A DNA stretch of 21,403 bases, taken from the NCBI GenBank assembly GCA_002393895.1, contig DGUE01000020.1, forward strand, positions 1-21,403, written 5' to 3'. The position numbers were made by a program, and so were the translations under genes. The stretch's first letter is position 1; every line of letters begins with the position of its first letter. This document shows, piece by piece, positions 21,403 to 21,403 of the stretch. This DNA is from Bacteroidales bacterium UBA4318 (GTDB lineage: Bacteria > Bacteroidota > Bacteroidia > Bacteroidales > UBA932). The notes beneath the pieces were generated by a model that did no database searches, had not been told where the DNA came from, and saw only the letters and a list, made by a program, of their open reading frames with translations.

Positions 21403-21403
21403 G

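Noticed and set aside
1..21403. tRNA, rRNA, riboswitch or insertion-sequence genes
   Set aside because: No tRNA-like cloverleaf sequence, rRNA segment, transposase motif or terminal inverted repeats with target duplication was recognised by eye; a covariance-model scan was not possible.

Overview
This is a GC-rich (visibly near 60% in coding DNA) chromosomal stretch from a member of the Bacteroidota, most likely an uncultured or gut-type Bacteroidales. The evidence is a SusD-type outer-membrane protein, lipoproteins with short Bacteroidota-style signal peptides, near-absent Shine-Dalgarno sites, and TAnnTTTG (Bacteroidota -7) promoter boxes ahead of several genes. Genus cannot be fixed from the sequence alone.

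Region 1 (1-12382) is the downstream part of an alginate utilisation locus on the + strand. It holds the C-terminal end of a SusD-like protein, two tandem IPT/TIG-repeat lipoproteins (probable surface glycan-binding proteins), two PL6 alginate lyases, a PL17 oligoalginate lyase, a KdgF cupin, an ACS-family MFS uronate transporter and a short-chain dehydrogenase. The genes are tightly packed, with gaps of 13 bp or less and several overlaps, so they look like one operon. The inferred flow is: capture at the surface; depolymerisation by PL6; exolytic release of unsaturated monouronates by PL17; import by the MFS protein; linearisation by KdgF; reduction of the 4-deoxy-5-hexoseulose uronate to KDG by the SDR. 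SusC, KDG kinase and KDPG aldolase are not in the window; SusC at least should lie just to the left.

Region 2 (12079-13145) has no intact gene. It contains an AT-rich start-less coding remnant, a hairpin terminator, a very GC-rich block of about 170 bp, and an array of nine exact-length 52-bp units plus a degenerate tenth. Each array unit is an inverted repeat.

Region 3 (13146-15923) is a divergent pair. A secreted alpha/beta-hydrolase (esterase) reads left. A lipoprotein resembling jelly-roll polysaccharide lyases reads right, translationally coupled to an FCD-type GntR regulator. The 101-bp divergent spacer carries a perfect 16-bp palindrome (AATTGGTTAACCAATT), very close to the hexuronate-regulator (ExuR/UxuR) operator type, between two opposed Bacteroidota promoter boxes. 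This is probably the regulatory hub for uronate metabolism here.

Region 4 (15925-19351) holds fabH, fabF and a DUF6786-like lipoprotein gene. It ends in a perfect 14-bp hairpin that also encodes the last residues of the convergent gene. Region 5 (19331-21403, minus strand) is a housekeeping block: HU, a 29-residue Lys/Arg-rich mini-protein, and ribonuclease G/E. The best leads are the 52-bp palindromic array, the operator-regulator pair, the atypical jelly-roll lyase, the PL6 paralogue with Arg at a usual Ca-ligand Glu, and the mini-protein.
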